Positions 18,247-26,779 are shown, counted from the first letter of the stretch. The stretch: 64,000 nucleotides of DNA from Lysinibacillus sphaericus (GCF_001629735.1 NZ_CP015224.1:806001-870000); one strand, 5' to 3'. The notes: generated by a model not told the origin, from the letters alone. Made by a program: numbers and translations.

Positions 18247-19611
18247 GTGAATTTATCGGTGATATTTGGTGGAGAGAAATATAACTTTAAATCATTAAAA
18301 GATGTCATGGCTAAGGCCAATGAAGAAAAATCAGGTGATCAGCTAGCGGGAATTGCAGCTGAAACCGTTCAACAGCGTATAGCAGCAAAGGCTGTACTAA
18401 GTGAGCTTCTAGTCAAAGATATTCGAGAAAATCCATTAGTGCCGCAAGAAAATGATGAGGTTTCACGCATTATTGAGGGCGACATTAATGAGCAAATATA
18501 TGGAGAAATCAAAAACTGGAGCATTGAGCAGCTACGCGAGTACATTTTGTCGAATGATACTGGTGATCGCGAGCTAAAGCGTTTAAGCAAAGGGATGAAT
18601 TCTGAAGTGATTGCGGCTGTCACGAAGCTAATGTCAAATCTAGATTTGGTTCATGCAGCCAATAAAGTAGAGATTTTATCCACATGTAATATTACTATCG
18701 GTCAAAAAGGTACGCTGTCTTCACGACTACAGCCAAATCATCCCACAGACAATATAGACGGTATTATTGCTTCCCTAAAGGAAGGTTTGTCCTATGGTAT
18801 TGGTGATGCTGTCATTGGCATTAATCCTGTGGATGATTCAGTTGAAAGTGTCAAAAAGGTATTAACTGCCACAAAAGAATTTATTAATGATTGGTCAATT
18901 CCTACGCAGAATTGTGTATTAGCCCATATTACGACACAGATGAAGGCCATTAAACAGGGCGCACCCGCTGATATGATTTTCCAAAGTATTGCTGGCACTG
19001 AAATTGCCAACCGTTCATTTGGGATTTCAGCAGATTTAATACGAGAAGCAGAAGAGCTCATTAAAAAGCAGGGGACGGGTACGGGTCCGAACCTATTCTA
19101 CTTTGAAACAGGGCAAGGCTCGGAACTATCAGCAGAAGCTCATATGGGCATCGACCAAGTAACACTTGAATCTCGCAATTATGGATTTGCTAGACATTTC
19201 AATCCTTATATCGTGAACACGGTAGTTGGTTTTATCGGCCCTGAGTATTTATATAACAATAAACAAGTAATACGTGCAGGTCTTGAGGATCACTTCATGG
19301 GCAAAATGCATGGTATCCCTATGGGGGTAGATATTTGTTATACCAACCATATTAAGGCAGATCAAAATGATGTGGAAGATTTAAGTGTGTTACTGACAGC
19401 GGCTGGCGTTAATTTTATTATTGCGGCGCCAATGGGTGATGATGTCATGCTCAATTATCAATCAATGAGCTTCCATGATGTAGCTACATTACTACAAACA
19501 TTTGGAAAAAAACCAGCACCAGAATATTTAGCGTGGCTTGAGAAAATGGGCATTTATGAAAATGGTCGACTTTCAGCTAGGGCTGGCGATTTATCCATTT
19601 TTGAAAGGTAG
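18247..19611 (+). CDS. eutB: Ethanolamine ammonia-lyase large subunit
   Basis: 454 residues, the usual EutB length. The N terminus (FKSLKDVMAKANEEKSGDQLAG) and the glycine-rich active-site barrel segments match the adenosylcobalamin-dependent lyase that converts ethanolamine to acetaldehyde and ammonia. Start choice: the AAGGAGG site at 18234-18240 touches the ATG at 18241 with no spacing, whereas GTG at 18247 has six bases. It lies inside the predicted microcompartment with EutC. Confidence 0.95.
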   Translation: MNLSVIFGGEKYNFKSLKDVMAKANEEKSGDQLAGIAAETVQQRIAAKAVLSELLVKDIRENPLVPQENDEVSRIIEGDINEQIYGEIKNWSIEQLREYILSNDTGDRELKRLSKGMNSEVIAAVTKLMSNLDLVHAANKVEILSTCNITIGQKGTLSSRLQPNHPTDNIDGIIASLKEGLSYGIGDAVIGINPVDDSVESVKKVLTATKEFINDWSIPTQNCVLAHITTQMKAIKQGAPADMIFQSIAGTEIANRSFGISADLIREAEELIKKQGTGTGPNLFYFETGQGSELSAEAHMGIDQVTLESRNYGFARHFNPYIVNTVVGFIGPEYLYNNKQVIRAGLEDHFMGKMHGIPMGVDICYTNHIKADQNDVEDLSVLLTAAGVNFIIAAPMGDDVMLNYQSMSFHDVATLLQTFGKKPAPEYLAWLEKMGIYENGRLSARAGDLSIFER

Positions 19612-19620
19612 GTGAGTCGA

Positions 19621-20634
19621 GTGAATGATCAATTAGTCTCTATGATTACACAACTTGTCATGGAAAAGATGGAGAAAACTACGGAGGGGCAAGCTTCTGA
19701 GGTAACCACAACACCAACAGAGCCGCTTATTAAGTTCTATGATACAACAGCTACTAGTGGAGCTACAGAAATAGCAGAACCTATGTCTACGTCTACAAAA
19801 AGTGAACCATTAATTCAACTGTATCAGCACGGAACGCCTCAGCAGGCACATATAGCTCCTGTAGCTGTTGAACAACCGTTAAATGTAGCTGTCCCGATTA
19901 AGCCTTTTCAGTTTGAGGCTGACACATTAACAGAAAGTATACAGGCGGCTAAAAAACATACACCAGCTCGGATTGGCGTAGGTAGAGCGGGAACAAGACC
20001 AAAAACAAAAACATGGTTAAAGTTCCGTCTCGATCATGCGGCTGCAGTGGACGCTGTGTATGGTGAAGTGACAGAAGACCTTTTACAAAAACTTGATGTC
20101 TTTCAAGTGACAACGAAAGTAACAGATAAAGAGGAATACATTACAAGACCGGACTTAGGTCGTCGTTTATCAGATGAAGCCAAGTCATTAATTCAACAAA
20201 AGTGCAAGCAACAGCCGAAAGTACAGGTCATTATTTCCAATGGCTTAAGTGCGAGTGCGATTGAGGAAAATGTACAAGATGTTTATTTAGCGCTTCAGCA
20301 AAGTCTTAGCAATTTAAATATTGATTTAGGCACAACCTTCTATATTGATAAAGGCCGAGTGGCTCTCATGGATGAAATCGGGGAGTTGTTACAGGCAGAG
20401 GTTATTGTTTATTTAATTGGTGAGCGACCTGGACTAGTATCGGCTGAATCGATGAGTGCTTATTTATGCTATAAACCTAGAATCGGCACAGTAGAAGCAG
20501 AGCGCATGGTCATCTCTAATATCCATAAAGGCGGCATCCCTCCATTAGAGGCGGGTGCGTACCTTGGAACCATCGTACAAAAAATCTTGCATTATCAGGC
20601 AAGTGGGGTAGAGCTTGTCGCAAAAGAAGGTTAG
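19621..20634 (+). CDS. eutC: Ethanolamine ammonia-lyase small subunit with extended N-terminus
   Basis: About 337 residues against roughly 295 in enterobacteria. The C-terminal 220 residues are the EutC core (ARIGVGRAGTRPKT, TKTWLKFRLDHAAA, LIGERPGLVSAESMSAY). The N terminus is an amphipathic helix (DQLVSMITQLVMEKMEK) like a microcompartment targeting tag, then a roughly 90-residue low-complexity linker containing two related peptides, EPLIKFYDT and EPLIQLYQH. GTG at 19621 is chosen because AGGTGA precedes it by five bases; the GTG at 19612 lies within that site. It overlaps no neighbour and sits nine bases after eutB. Confidence 0.93.
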   Translation: MNDQLVSMITQLVMEKMEKTTEGQASEVTTTPTEPLIKFYDTTATSGATEIAEPMSTSTKSEPLIQLYQHGTPQQAHIAPVAVEQPLNVAVPIKPFQFEADTLTESIQAAKKHTPARIGVGRAGTRPKTKTWLKFRLDHAAAVDAVYGEVTEDLLQKLDVFQVTTKVTDKEEYITRPDLGRRLSDEAKSLIQQKCKQQPKVQVIISNGLSASAIEENVQDVYLALQQSLSNLNIDLGTTFYIDKGRVALMDEIGELLQAEVIVYLIGERPGLVSAESMSAYLCYKPRIGTVEAERMVISNIHKGGIPPLEAGAYLGTIVQKILHYQASGVELVAKEG

Positions 20635-20645
20635 GAGGCTGTAAT

Positions 20646-21296
20646 ATGAATCCTCAAAAAATAATGGCCCAAATTTTAGCGATGCAAACTATTCCTAGAG
20701 TCAACAGTGAATTAGCAGAGCAGCTAGATTTGAAGCCGCATCATCATAGTATTGGGCTCGTGACCCTCACAATTGATGATGTAGGATATGTTGCACTAGA
20801 TGAAGCAACAAAGAAGGCAGATGTTGAAGTTGTCTATGCGAAAAGTTTCTATGCGGGGGCGGCACATGCATCTGGTCCCTTGTCAGGGGAGGTCATTGGC
20901 ATTATTGCTGGGACCTCGCCTGATGAAATCCGTAGTGCTCTAGATGCCATTCAGCAAAAAATAGAGTTTGACACGTACTTTGAAGCTATTAATAACAATG
21001 ACAACCATGCCTTATTTGCCCATACCGTGGCAAGCTGTGGGACGTATCTTGCTGAGCTGGCAGATGTAAAGGTGGGCACACCCCTTGCGTATTTAATCGC
21101 ACCGCCATTGGAGGCTGTTGTTGGTTTAGACGCAGCATTAAAGGCAGCAGATGTAGAGCTAAAGGTTTTCTTTGGCCCTCCCTCGGAAACCAATTTTGGT
21201 GGCGCTTTATTAAGTGGCAGCCAATCATCCTGCGAGGCTGCGGCACAAGCTTTTAGAGAAGCCATCGAAAATTTAGCAAGAAACCCAGTGATTTAG
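20646..21296 (+). CDS. eutL: Trimeric BMC shell protein EutL
   Basis: 216 residues, two fused BMC domains (BMC-T). EutL trimers form shell facets with a gated central pore, proposed to pass large cofactors or substrates. The N-terminal half begins SIGLVTLTIDDVGYVALDEATKK and the second half ends NFGGALLSGSQSSCEAA. The start follows TTAGGAGGCTGTAAT, a strong ribosome binding site. Confidence 0.95.
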   Translation: MNPQKIMAQILAMQTIPRVNSELAEQLDLKPHHHSIGLVTLTIDDVGYVALDEATKKADVEVVYAKSFYAGAAHASGPLSGEVIGIIAGTSPDEIRSALDAIQQKIEFDTYFEAINNNDNHALFAHTVASCGTYLAELADVKVGTPLAYLIAPPLEAVVGLDAALKAADVELKVFFGPPSETNFGGALLSGSQSSCEAAAQAFREAIENLARNPVI

Positions 21297-21311
21297 AAAG
21301 GAGGCGGCTTT

Positions 21312-22802
21312 ATGGCCACATTAGACAAAGACTTATTAGCTATTCAAGAAATGAGAGATGCCGTTAGACATGCTAATACAGCACAAGCTGCCTATATGCA
21401 ATTTTCACAGCAACAAGTAGACAGCATCGTGAAAGCTGTTGCGGATGCTGCCTTTAAGGAAGCTGATCGCTTAGCAAAAATGGCTGTGCAAGAAACAGGG
21501 ATGGGTATCCCTAATCATAAAAAAATGAAAAATGAAGTTGCTTCACGAGATGTCTATGAAGATATTAAAGAATTAAAAACGGTCGGTATCGTAGGCTATG
21601 ATCGAATGAAAAAAGTGGCGGAAATTGCAAGTCCTTTTGGGGTCATTGCAGGAATTGTGCCAACGACGAATCCAACATCTACCGCCATTTTTAAAACATT
21701 AATTTCTTTAAAAACAAGGAATGCCCTAGTGCTAAGTCCTCACCCATATGCTGTGAAGTGTACAAAAGAGGCGTTAGACGTTTGCCGAGTAGCTGCAGAA
21801 CAAGCAGGTGCACCAGAAGGTTTACTGCAATGTTTAACAATGTCTTCAATGGAGGCAACACAGCAGCTAATGAAGCATCCTGATATTCATTTGATTTTAG
21901 CAACAGGTGGCGGCGCATTAGTGAAGGCGGCGTATAGCTCAGGAAAGCCTGCTTATGGGGTAGGACCAGGAAATGTCCCAGCCTACATCGAAAAATCAGC
22001 AAATATTCAAAAGTCTGTACGTCAATTGGTGCACAGTAAATCGTTTGATAATGGGACAATTTGTGCTACTGAGCAGGCTATTATTGTAGATAAAGCCATT
22101 GCAGACCAGGTACAAACAGAATTAAAGAAAAACGGTGCTTATCTATTAAATGCTGAAGAAAAAGCTAAAATGGAGAAATTAATTTCACCAGTTCCTGGAA
22201 AGGTGAATCCACAAATCGTCGGCAAATCAGCATCCTGCTTAGCAGATTCTGTTGGCATCACTGTCCCAGATGAAACCAAAGTACTTGTTGGCTTGGAAAC
22301 GATGATTGGTAAAAATATTCCGTTTTCTCTGGAAAAGTTATCACCTATTTTTGCTCTCTATATTGTCGAAAACAGTACAGAAGCTAAGCAAGTGATGATT
22401 GACCTTTTAAATATTGGCGGACGCGGACATACATGCTCGATTCATACTGAAAATGCAGCTTTAGCAGAGCAATTCTCCGTTGAATTACCAGTATCTCGTA
22501 TTGTAGTAAATACACTATCCTCAATTGGGGCAGTAGGTGGCACAACTGGATTAGCACCATCCTTTACATTAGGCTGTGGTACATTTGGCGGCAATATCAC
22601 GTCGGATAACATTACAGCAAGACATCTTTTAAACATTAAACGTATGGCTTATGGCATTAAAGATGTAGAGGTGCCAAAGCCAGAGTTTGAAGTACAGTCT
22701 GTTGTTGAGTCGGTTGTATCACAAGAGCCTTCTTTAGACACAACAATGGTTCAACAAATCGTTGATCAAGTATTAAAACAAATCACATTACAAAATAAAT
22801 AA
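21312..22802 (+). CDS. eutE: Acylating acetaldehyde dehydrogenase EutE
   Basis: 496 residues of the aldehyde dehydrogenase superfamily, CoA-acylating branch. The catalytic cysteine lies in DNGTICATEQ (about residue 248). It oxidises acetaldehyde to acetyl-CoA with NAD+. The last 20 residues (MVQQIVDQVLKQIT) form an amphipathic helix after a disordered linker, typical of microcompartment encapsulation peptides and similar to the N-termini of EutC and the second PduL here. Start ATG follows AAAGGAGG. Confidence 0.94.
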   Translation: MATLDKDLLAIQEMRDAVRHANTAQAAYMQFSQQQVDSIVKAVADAAFKEADRLAKMAVQETGMGIPNHKKMKNEVASRDVYEDIKELKTVGIVGYDRMKKVAEIASPFGVIAGIVPTTNPTSTAIFKTLISLKTRNALVLSPHPYAVKCTKEALDVCRVAAEQAGAPEGLLQCLTMSSMEATQQLMKHPDIHLILATGGGALVKAAYSSGKPAYGVGPGNVPAYIEKSANIQKSVRQLVHSKSFDNGTICATEQAIIVDKAIADQVQTELKKNGAYLLNAEEKAKMEKLISPVPGKVNPQIVGKSASCLADSVGITVPDETKVLVGLETMIGKNIPFSLEKLSPIFALYIVENSTEAKQVMIDLLNIGGRGHTCSIHTENAALAEQFSVELPVSRIVVNTLSSIGAVGGTTGLAPSFTLGCGTFGGNITSDNITARHLLNIKRMAYGIKDVEVPKPEFEVQSVVESVVSQEPSLDTTMVQQIVDQVLKQITLQNK

Positions 22803-22818
22803 TTTGGAGGAATGACAA

Positions 22819-23097
22819 ATGAGTACAGCATTAGGAATGGTAGAAACAAAAGGTTTAGTAGGAGCAATTGAAGCAGGAGATGCAATGGTAAAAGCGGCAA
22901 GCGTTAATTTAGTAGGTAAAGTACATGTTGGTGGCGGTATCGTAACAGTTCTTGTTCGTGGAGATGTAGGTGCCGTAAAAGCAGCAACAGATGCAGGCGC
23001 AGCAGCAGCACAACGTGTAGGAGAACTTTTATCTGTTCATGTAATTCCACGTCCACACCATGAATTAGAAATGATTTTACCAAAAGCAGAAGCTTAA
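22819..23097 (+). CDS. eutM: Hexameric BMC shell protein EutM
   Basis: 92 residues, one canonical BMC domain ([20 protein letters not shown]; central pore region [11 protein letters not shown]). It forms the main flat facets of the shell. The start follows TTGGAGGAATG. A perfect 10-bp hairpin lies just after the gene and may set its transcript level relative to downstream genes. Confidence 0.95.
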   Translation: MSTALGMVETKGLVGAIEAGDAMVKAASVNLVGKVHVGGGIVTVLVRGDVGAVKAATDAGAAAAQRVGELLSVHVIPRPHHELEMILPKAEA

Positions 23098-23098
23098 T

Positions 23099-23141
23099 AA
23101 ATCAGCAATGAGAGCTGATCCAACTAAAGGACAGCTCTCAT
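23099..23141 (+). other. Two mutually exclusive hairpins between eutM and pduL
   Basis: ATGAGAGCTG (23108-23117) pairs perfectly with CAGCTCTCAT (23132-23141). An alternative stem, ATCAGC with GCTGAT (23101-23119), has a seven-base loop starting AATG and would disrupt the first. The downstream sequence has no T run, so this is not a standard terminator. It may be an mRNA processing or stabilising element, or a weak EutV target. Confidence 0.5.
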
Positions 23142-23187
23142 CTTGTCATCAAGAAACAACAATCCATTTAATATAGAGGTGGCTAAC

Positions 23188-23778
23188 GTGACAACAGCGA
23201 CAAAAACATTTCCAGTGGCCATTTCGGCTCGTCATATCCATCTAAGTGAAGCGGATTTACAAGCGCTTTTTGGCCCACATGCAACGTTAACAAAGGATTT
23301 TGACTTATCGCAGCCAGGACAATTTGCTGCAAAGGAGCGTGTCTCCATTGAGGGACCGAAAGGCATTATTCATAATGTCCGAATACTTGGTCCAGTAAGA
23401 GCAGCTACTCAAGTGGAAGTCAGTCGAACAGATGCGATGAAACTTGGGGTAACTCCTCCGCTGAGACAGTCAGGAGATATTGACAACTCAGCAGGCATTA
23501 AAATTATTAACCAAGATCATGAATTGGCCATCGAGCAAGGGGTCATTATTGCACAAGCACATATTCATATGACTGAGGAAGATGCGAAAGCATTAGAAGT
23601 TCAAAACAATGAATTGGTTTCTGTAGAAGTAATCAGTGACCGTCCAGTTACATTTCGCGGTGTAGTGGTACGAGTTTCCAATGAATTTAGTTTGGAAATG
23701 CATATAGATACGGATGAAGCAAACGCTGGTTTTATTGAACAACAAGCACAAGGAACAATAGTAAAAGTAACATCGTAA
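23188..23778 (+). CDS. pduL: PduL-type phosphotransacylase, copy 1 (no targeting tag)
   Basis: About 197 residues with both PduL halves: AISARHIHLSEADLQALFG with the zinc-binding His pair, and AQAHIHMTEEDAKAL with the second. PduL converts acetyl-CoA and phosphate to acetyl phosphate and CoA, replacing the usual EutD. GTG at 23188 follows AGAGGTGG; an upstream TTG at 23143 has no site and lies in the hairpin region. Unlike the next gene it starts directly with the catalytic domain and lacks an encapsulation helix. Confidence 0.9.
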   Translation: MTTATKTFPVAISARHIHLSEADLQALFGPHATLTKDFDLSQPGQFAAKERVSIEGPKGIIHNVRILGPVRAATQVEVSRTDAMKLGVTPPLRQSGDIDNSAGIKIINQDHELAIEQGVIIAQAHIHMTEEDAKALEVQNNELVSVEVISDRPVTFRGVVVRVSNEFSLEMHIDTDEANAGFIEQQAQGTIVKVTS

Positions 23779-23790
23779 GGAGGAGGCAAG

Positions 23791-24660
23791 ATGCAAGAAA
23801 ATTTAGTGCAAAAAATTGTAGAAGAAGTTCTGCAGCAAGTTTTAAAAAATCAATCTTCCCCTCCACATGACGGTAAAATTCCAATTGGTGTATCTGCCCG
23901 CCATGTCCACCTTGCACAAGCAGAAGTGGAACAGCTCTTTGGTGAGAATTATCAGCTTACACCAAAGTTTGAGCTTTCACAACCTGGGCAATTTGCTGCG
24001 GAGGAAACCGTGGTCATTGCTGGTCCAAAAGGATCGATTGAGCGTGTACGTATACTGGGTCCAGCTCGTTCATTGTCTCAAGTGGAAGTCAGTTGGACAG
24101 ATGCCATGAAACTAGGGATAAAACCACCATTAAGAATTTCAGGTGATATACAAGGCTCTAGCCCTGTTACATTGATTGGTCCAAAGGGGAGTGTCGTGCT
24201 AAATGAAGGACTCATTATTGCACAAGCACACATTCATATGTCCCCTGAAGACAGTGCGAAATTCAATGTAGTAGATGGACAGTCTGTACAAATCAGGGTA
24301 GATGGTATTCGCCCAATTATTTTATCGAATGTGGTGATCCGTGTATCAGAGCGTTATCGTTTAGAGATGCATATTGATACAGATGAAGCCAATGCAGGTT
24401 TAATTCAGCAAGGAACATTAGCAGAAATCGTTCAGCATCAAGTGAATGAGCAACCGATCCCAGTGAAAGAGCAGTCTCCAGTCGTAGCAAAGGTAGAAAA
24501 ACCAGCTATCTATCATTATGACAAAAAGCTACTTTCACAATTGGAAGTGTTAGAAATAGATGCGCAAGAAATTGTCGTGCCAAAGAAAACCATTGTAACG
24601 GCGTTAGCTTATGATAAGCTGCGAGAGTTAAATAAAACTTTAACGATCTGTTCTGAGTAG
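23791..24660 (+). CDS. pduL: PduL-type phosphotransacylase, copy 2 (tagged and extended)
   Basis: 289 residues. The N-terminal amphipathic helix (NLVQKIVEEVLQQVLKN) resembles BMC encapsulation peptides. The PduL core follows (about 28-215; SARHVHLAQAEVEQLFG and AQAHIHMSPEDSAKF). A roughly 70-residue C-terminal extension after a proline-rich linker carries a small helix-strand unit (QEIVVPKKTIVTALAYDKL), similar in style to short modules in other microcompartment proteins, but I cannot assign its role. It lies 12 bases after copy 1 with AAGGAGGAGG as ribosome binding site. It is probably the lumenal enzyme that recycles CoA for EutE. Confidence 0.9.
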   Translation: MQENLVQKIVEEVLQQVLKNQSSPPHDGKIPIGVSARHVHLAQAEVEQLFGENYQLTPKFELSQPGQFAAEETVVIAGPKGSIERVRILGPARSLSQVEVSWTDAMKLGIKPPLRISGDIQGSSPVTLIGPKGSVVLNEGLIIAQAHIHMSPEDSAKFNVVDGQSVQIRVDGIRPIILSNVVIRVSERYRLEMHIDTDEANAGLIQQGTLAEIVQHQVNEQPIPVKEQSPVVAKVEKPAIYHYDKKLLSQLEVLEIDAQEIVVPKKTIVTALAYDKLRELNKTLTICSE

Positions 24661-24696
24661 CAAATTAATCTGTGTAGCATAAAGAGGGTGAAGTTC

Positions 24697-24981
24697 ATGC
24701 AAATGGGAAGAGTGATAGGTAGTGTATGGGCAACACGCAAAGAGGAAGGGCTGAATGGTTTAAAACTACTAATCATTCAACCAATTGACTCCAATCAACA
24801 GCCGATTCGCACTGAAATTGTAGCAGCTGATCGTATCGGCGCAGGGATTGGTGATGATGTCCTAATAACAAGCGGTGGTTCATCACGCTATATTATGAAA
24901 GAAAATCCGTTACCAATCGATGCAGTTGTTATTGGTATTATTGATTCTACTGAAGTGATGAGAGGTGAGGACAATGAGTAG
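24697..24981 (+). CDS. eutN: Pentameric BMC vertex protein EutN
   Basis: About 94 residues of the EutN/CcmL family (MGRVIGSVWATRKEEGLNG; DRIGAGIGDDVLITSGGSSR). Pentamers close the vertices of the shell. The GTG at 24688 overlaps the AGAGGGTG ribosome binding site, so ATG at 24697 is the likely start. It overlaps the next gene by eight bases. Confidence 0.93.
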   Translation: MQMGRVIGSVWATRKEEGLNGLKLLIIQPIDSNQQPIRTEIVAADRIGAGIGDDVLITSGGSSRYIMKENPLPIDAVVIGIIDSTEVMRGEDNE

Positions 24982-25342
24982 TGCAATTGGCATGATTGAA
25001 ACAAAAGGATTGGTAGGTTCTTATGAAGCGGCTGATGCGATGATTAAAGCATCTGATGTTACAATCGTCAAGCAGGAATTCGTAGATGGTGGCATTGTGA
25101 CAGTGGTCGTGAAAGGTGACGTAGGTTCTGTACAAGCAGCAGTAGAAGCCGGAAAAGCGGCTGCTATGCGTGTTGGAGAATTATTAGGCGCTCACGTAAT
25201 TCCAAGACCTGATGAAGAGGTATTCCAAATGATTAAAGGACCAGAGGCACCGAAGAAAAAGCCGGTTTCTACATCTACATCAACACGTGCTAAAAAAACA
25301 ACCGAAGCCACACCAGCGACAGATAATCGAGGTGAAGCATAA
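24974..25342 (+). CDS. Second BMC-domain shell protein with charged tail
   Basis: 122 residues: a BMC domain ([22 protein letters not shown] to [14 protein letters not shown], about residues 1-85), related to the EutM above, plus a 35-residue lysine- and threonine-rich tail ([17 protein letters not shown]). EutK and PduK also carry C-terminal extensions that may bind cargo or nucleic acid, but this tail shows no recognisable fold. Start ATG 24974 follows AGAGGTGAGG. Its stop codon overlaps the start of mdh (TAATG). Confidence 0.9.
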   Translation: MSSAIGMIETKGLVGSYEAADAMIKASDVTIVKQEFVDGGIVTVVVKGDVGSVQAAVEAGKAAAMRVGELLGAHVIPRPDEEVFQMIKGPEAPKKKPVSTSTSTRAKKTTEATPATDNRGEA

Positions 25343-26289
25343 TGGCATTTCGTAAAAATAAAATCGCTGTGATTGGTGCAGGTCATACCGGTTCTACATT
25401 GAGTTTATTTTTAGCACAAAAGGAACTAGGCGATGTCGTTCTTGTCGATATTCCCGAAGCAGAGAACCCAACAAAAGGGAAGGCATTGGATTTACTACAA
25501 ACAGGCCCAATAGAAAAGTTTAATGTATCTATTAAAGGAACAAGCAATTATGAGGATATTGCTGGTGCAGACATCGTAGTCATAACAGCAGGAATCCCTC
25601 GTAAGCCAGGCATGAGCCGTGATGATTTAGTGACAACGAATGCGAAGATTATTCAACAGGTTTCAAGACAAATTAAACACTATGCTCCAAATAGTATTGT
25701 CTTAGTTTTAAGTAATCCGGTTGATGCTATGACGTATGTCTGTCACAAGGAAACAGGCTTTGCTAAAAATCGTATTATTGGTCAGTCTGGTGTGTTAGAT
25801 ACAGCTCGCTTCAACACGTTTGTTGCACAGGAGCTACAAATTGCACCTGAAGATGTCTCTGGCTTTGTGCTAGGTGGACATGGTGATGAAATGGTACCAT
25901 TAATCCGTTATTCCTATGCAGGAGGTATTCCGCTAGAAAAACTCATCCCCCAGGATAGACTCCAGCAAATCGTCGAACGTACACGCAAAGGTGGCGGTGA
26001 AATTGTCGGTTTATTAGGAAATGGTAGTGCGTATTATGCACCAGCTGCTGCATGCGCGCAAATGGTTGAAATCATTATCAAAGATCAACGGAAAATAGTC
26101 CCTTCTATTGCCCTATTAGAAGGTGAATATGGGTACCAAAACCTGTATCTAGGGGTACCAACAATTTTAGGAGGCAATGGCATTGAATCTGTCATCGAAT
26201 TGCACCTAACAAATGAAGAACAAGCAGCGCTTCAGCATTCTGCCGAGGCTGTTAAACAAGTAATTGCCATTTGCCAAAACATAGAGTGA
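25342..26289 (+). CDS. mdh: Malate dehydrogenase encoded at the end of the eut operon
   Basis: 315 residues, LDH-like malate dehydrogenase with strong resemblance to Bacillus Mdh: NAD-binding [10 protein letters not shown], acidic residue VLVDIPE, substrate loop [14 protein letters not shown] with the Arg diagnostic for malate rather than lactate, SNPVDAMTY and the catalytic His in [10 protein letters not shown]. It converts malate and oxaloacetate with NAD(H). The ATG overlaps the shell gene stop (TAATG), so it is translationally coupled to the eut operon. No encapsulation peptide is seen, which suggests a cytosolic enzyme. No alcohol dehydrogenase (EutG) is present, so it may help balance NADH, but that is inference. 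Confidence 0.92.
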   Translation: MAFRKNKIAVIGAGHTGSTLSLFLAQKELGDVVLVDIPEAENPTKGKALDLLQTGPIEKFNVSIKGTSNYEDIAGADIVVITAGIPRKPGMSRDDLVTTNAKIIQQVSRQIKHYAPNSIVLVLSNPVDAMTYVCHKETGFAKNRIIGQSGVLDTARFNTFVAQELQIAPEDVSGFVLGGHGDEMVPLIRYSYAGGIPLEKLIPQDRLQQIVERTRKGGGEIVGLLGNGSAYYAPAAACAQMVEIIIKDQRKIVPSIALLEGEYGYQNLYLGVPTILGGNGIESVIELHLTNEEQAALQHSAEAVKQVIAICQNIE

Positions 26290-26446
26290 TCAGACTCTAC
26301 TTACGATGAATAGAAAGAATCCCCATCTTTCTTTAAATTGAAAATGAATGGCAGCTCCTACAAATGTTTGATTGGAAACCGAACATTACTCGAAAGCTAG
26401 TGAAAATTCTCCTAAATATATACCTCACTTTGAGTAAGAGAGGACG

Positions 26447-26483
26447 AACTGTAGCAAGCGCATGGTTTGCTACAGTTTTTTTA
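26447..26483 (+). terminator. Terminator of the eut operon
   Basis: AACTGTAGCAA pairs perfectly with TTGCTACAGTT and is followed by seven T residues. A weaker hairpin (AGAAAGA/TCTTTCT) lies nearer to the mdh stop codon, around 26312-26332. Confidence 0.88.
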
Positions 26484-26516
26484 TTTCCTAAAAAGTACTA
26501 AATAAGCTAAAGGAAG

Positions 26517-26547
26517 TTGACTTTGCCCAAAAGGGAAAGTGTATAAC
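26517..26547 (+). promoter_or_regulatory. MerR-type promoter with 19-bp spacer
   Basis: TTGACT at 26517-26522 and TATAAC at 26542-26547 are 19 bp apart. The spacer region carries the near-palindrome ACTTTGCCC-AAAA-GGGAAAGT. An overlong spacer with an internal dyad is the hallmark of MerR-family controlled promoters. No MerR gene is present in the window and the downstream reading frame is only a remnant. Confidence 0.6.
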
Positions 26548-26593
26548 GGATATAAGCCATAGATAAAAGGGAGAAGGACTGGTGTGAGATCAA

Positions 26594-26779
26594 TTGTGGT
26601 GTATCAACGAAGAGGAGGAAGATTTAGTTCCTTATGCTGCAGTTGGCGATGGCGGCAATGTGATTTGTTGTATTCCAACGCTGAACACAGCAGTTGCTAT
26701 CTCATCACTCTTTATGGTCAATGCACCAGATAGAGGGCTGTTTATCAAAGAACATATTATTCCAACATTAATGCGATAA
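26594..26779 (+). pseudogene. 3' fragment of a beta-lactamase-family serine hydrolase gene
   Basis: The 61-codon frame (AAVGDGGNVICCIPTLNTAV) resembles the C-terminal end of bacterial serine hydrolases of the beta-lactamase class C type. The catalytic N-terminal part (SxxK, YxN) is absent. Upstream are a MerR-like promoter and a ribosome binding site-like AAAGGGAGAAGGA, followed almost at once by the fragment, which suggests a deletion that fused a promoter region to a gene tail. The family assignment is from general resemblance. Confidence 0.5.

Noticed and set aside
20951..21265. Minus-strand open frames within eutL
   Set aside because: They are opposite a well-conserved shell gene and have no start signals.
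23143..23187. TTG start giving a 15-residue longer first PduL
   Set aside because: No ribosome binding site at the TTG; AGAGGTGG sits just before GTG 23188, and the added residues would overlap the hairpin region.
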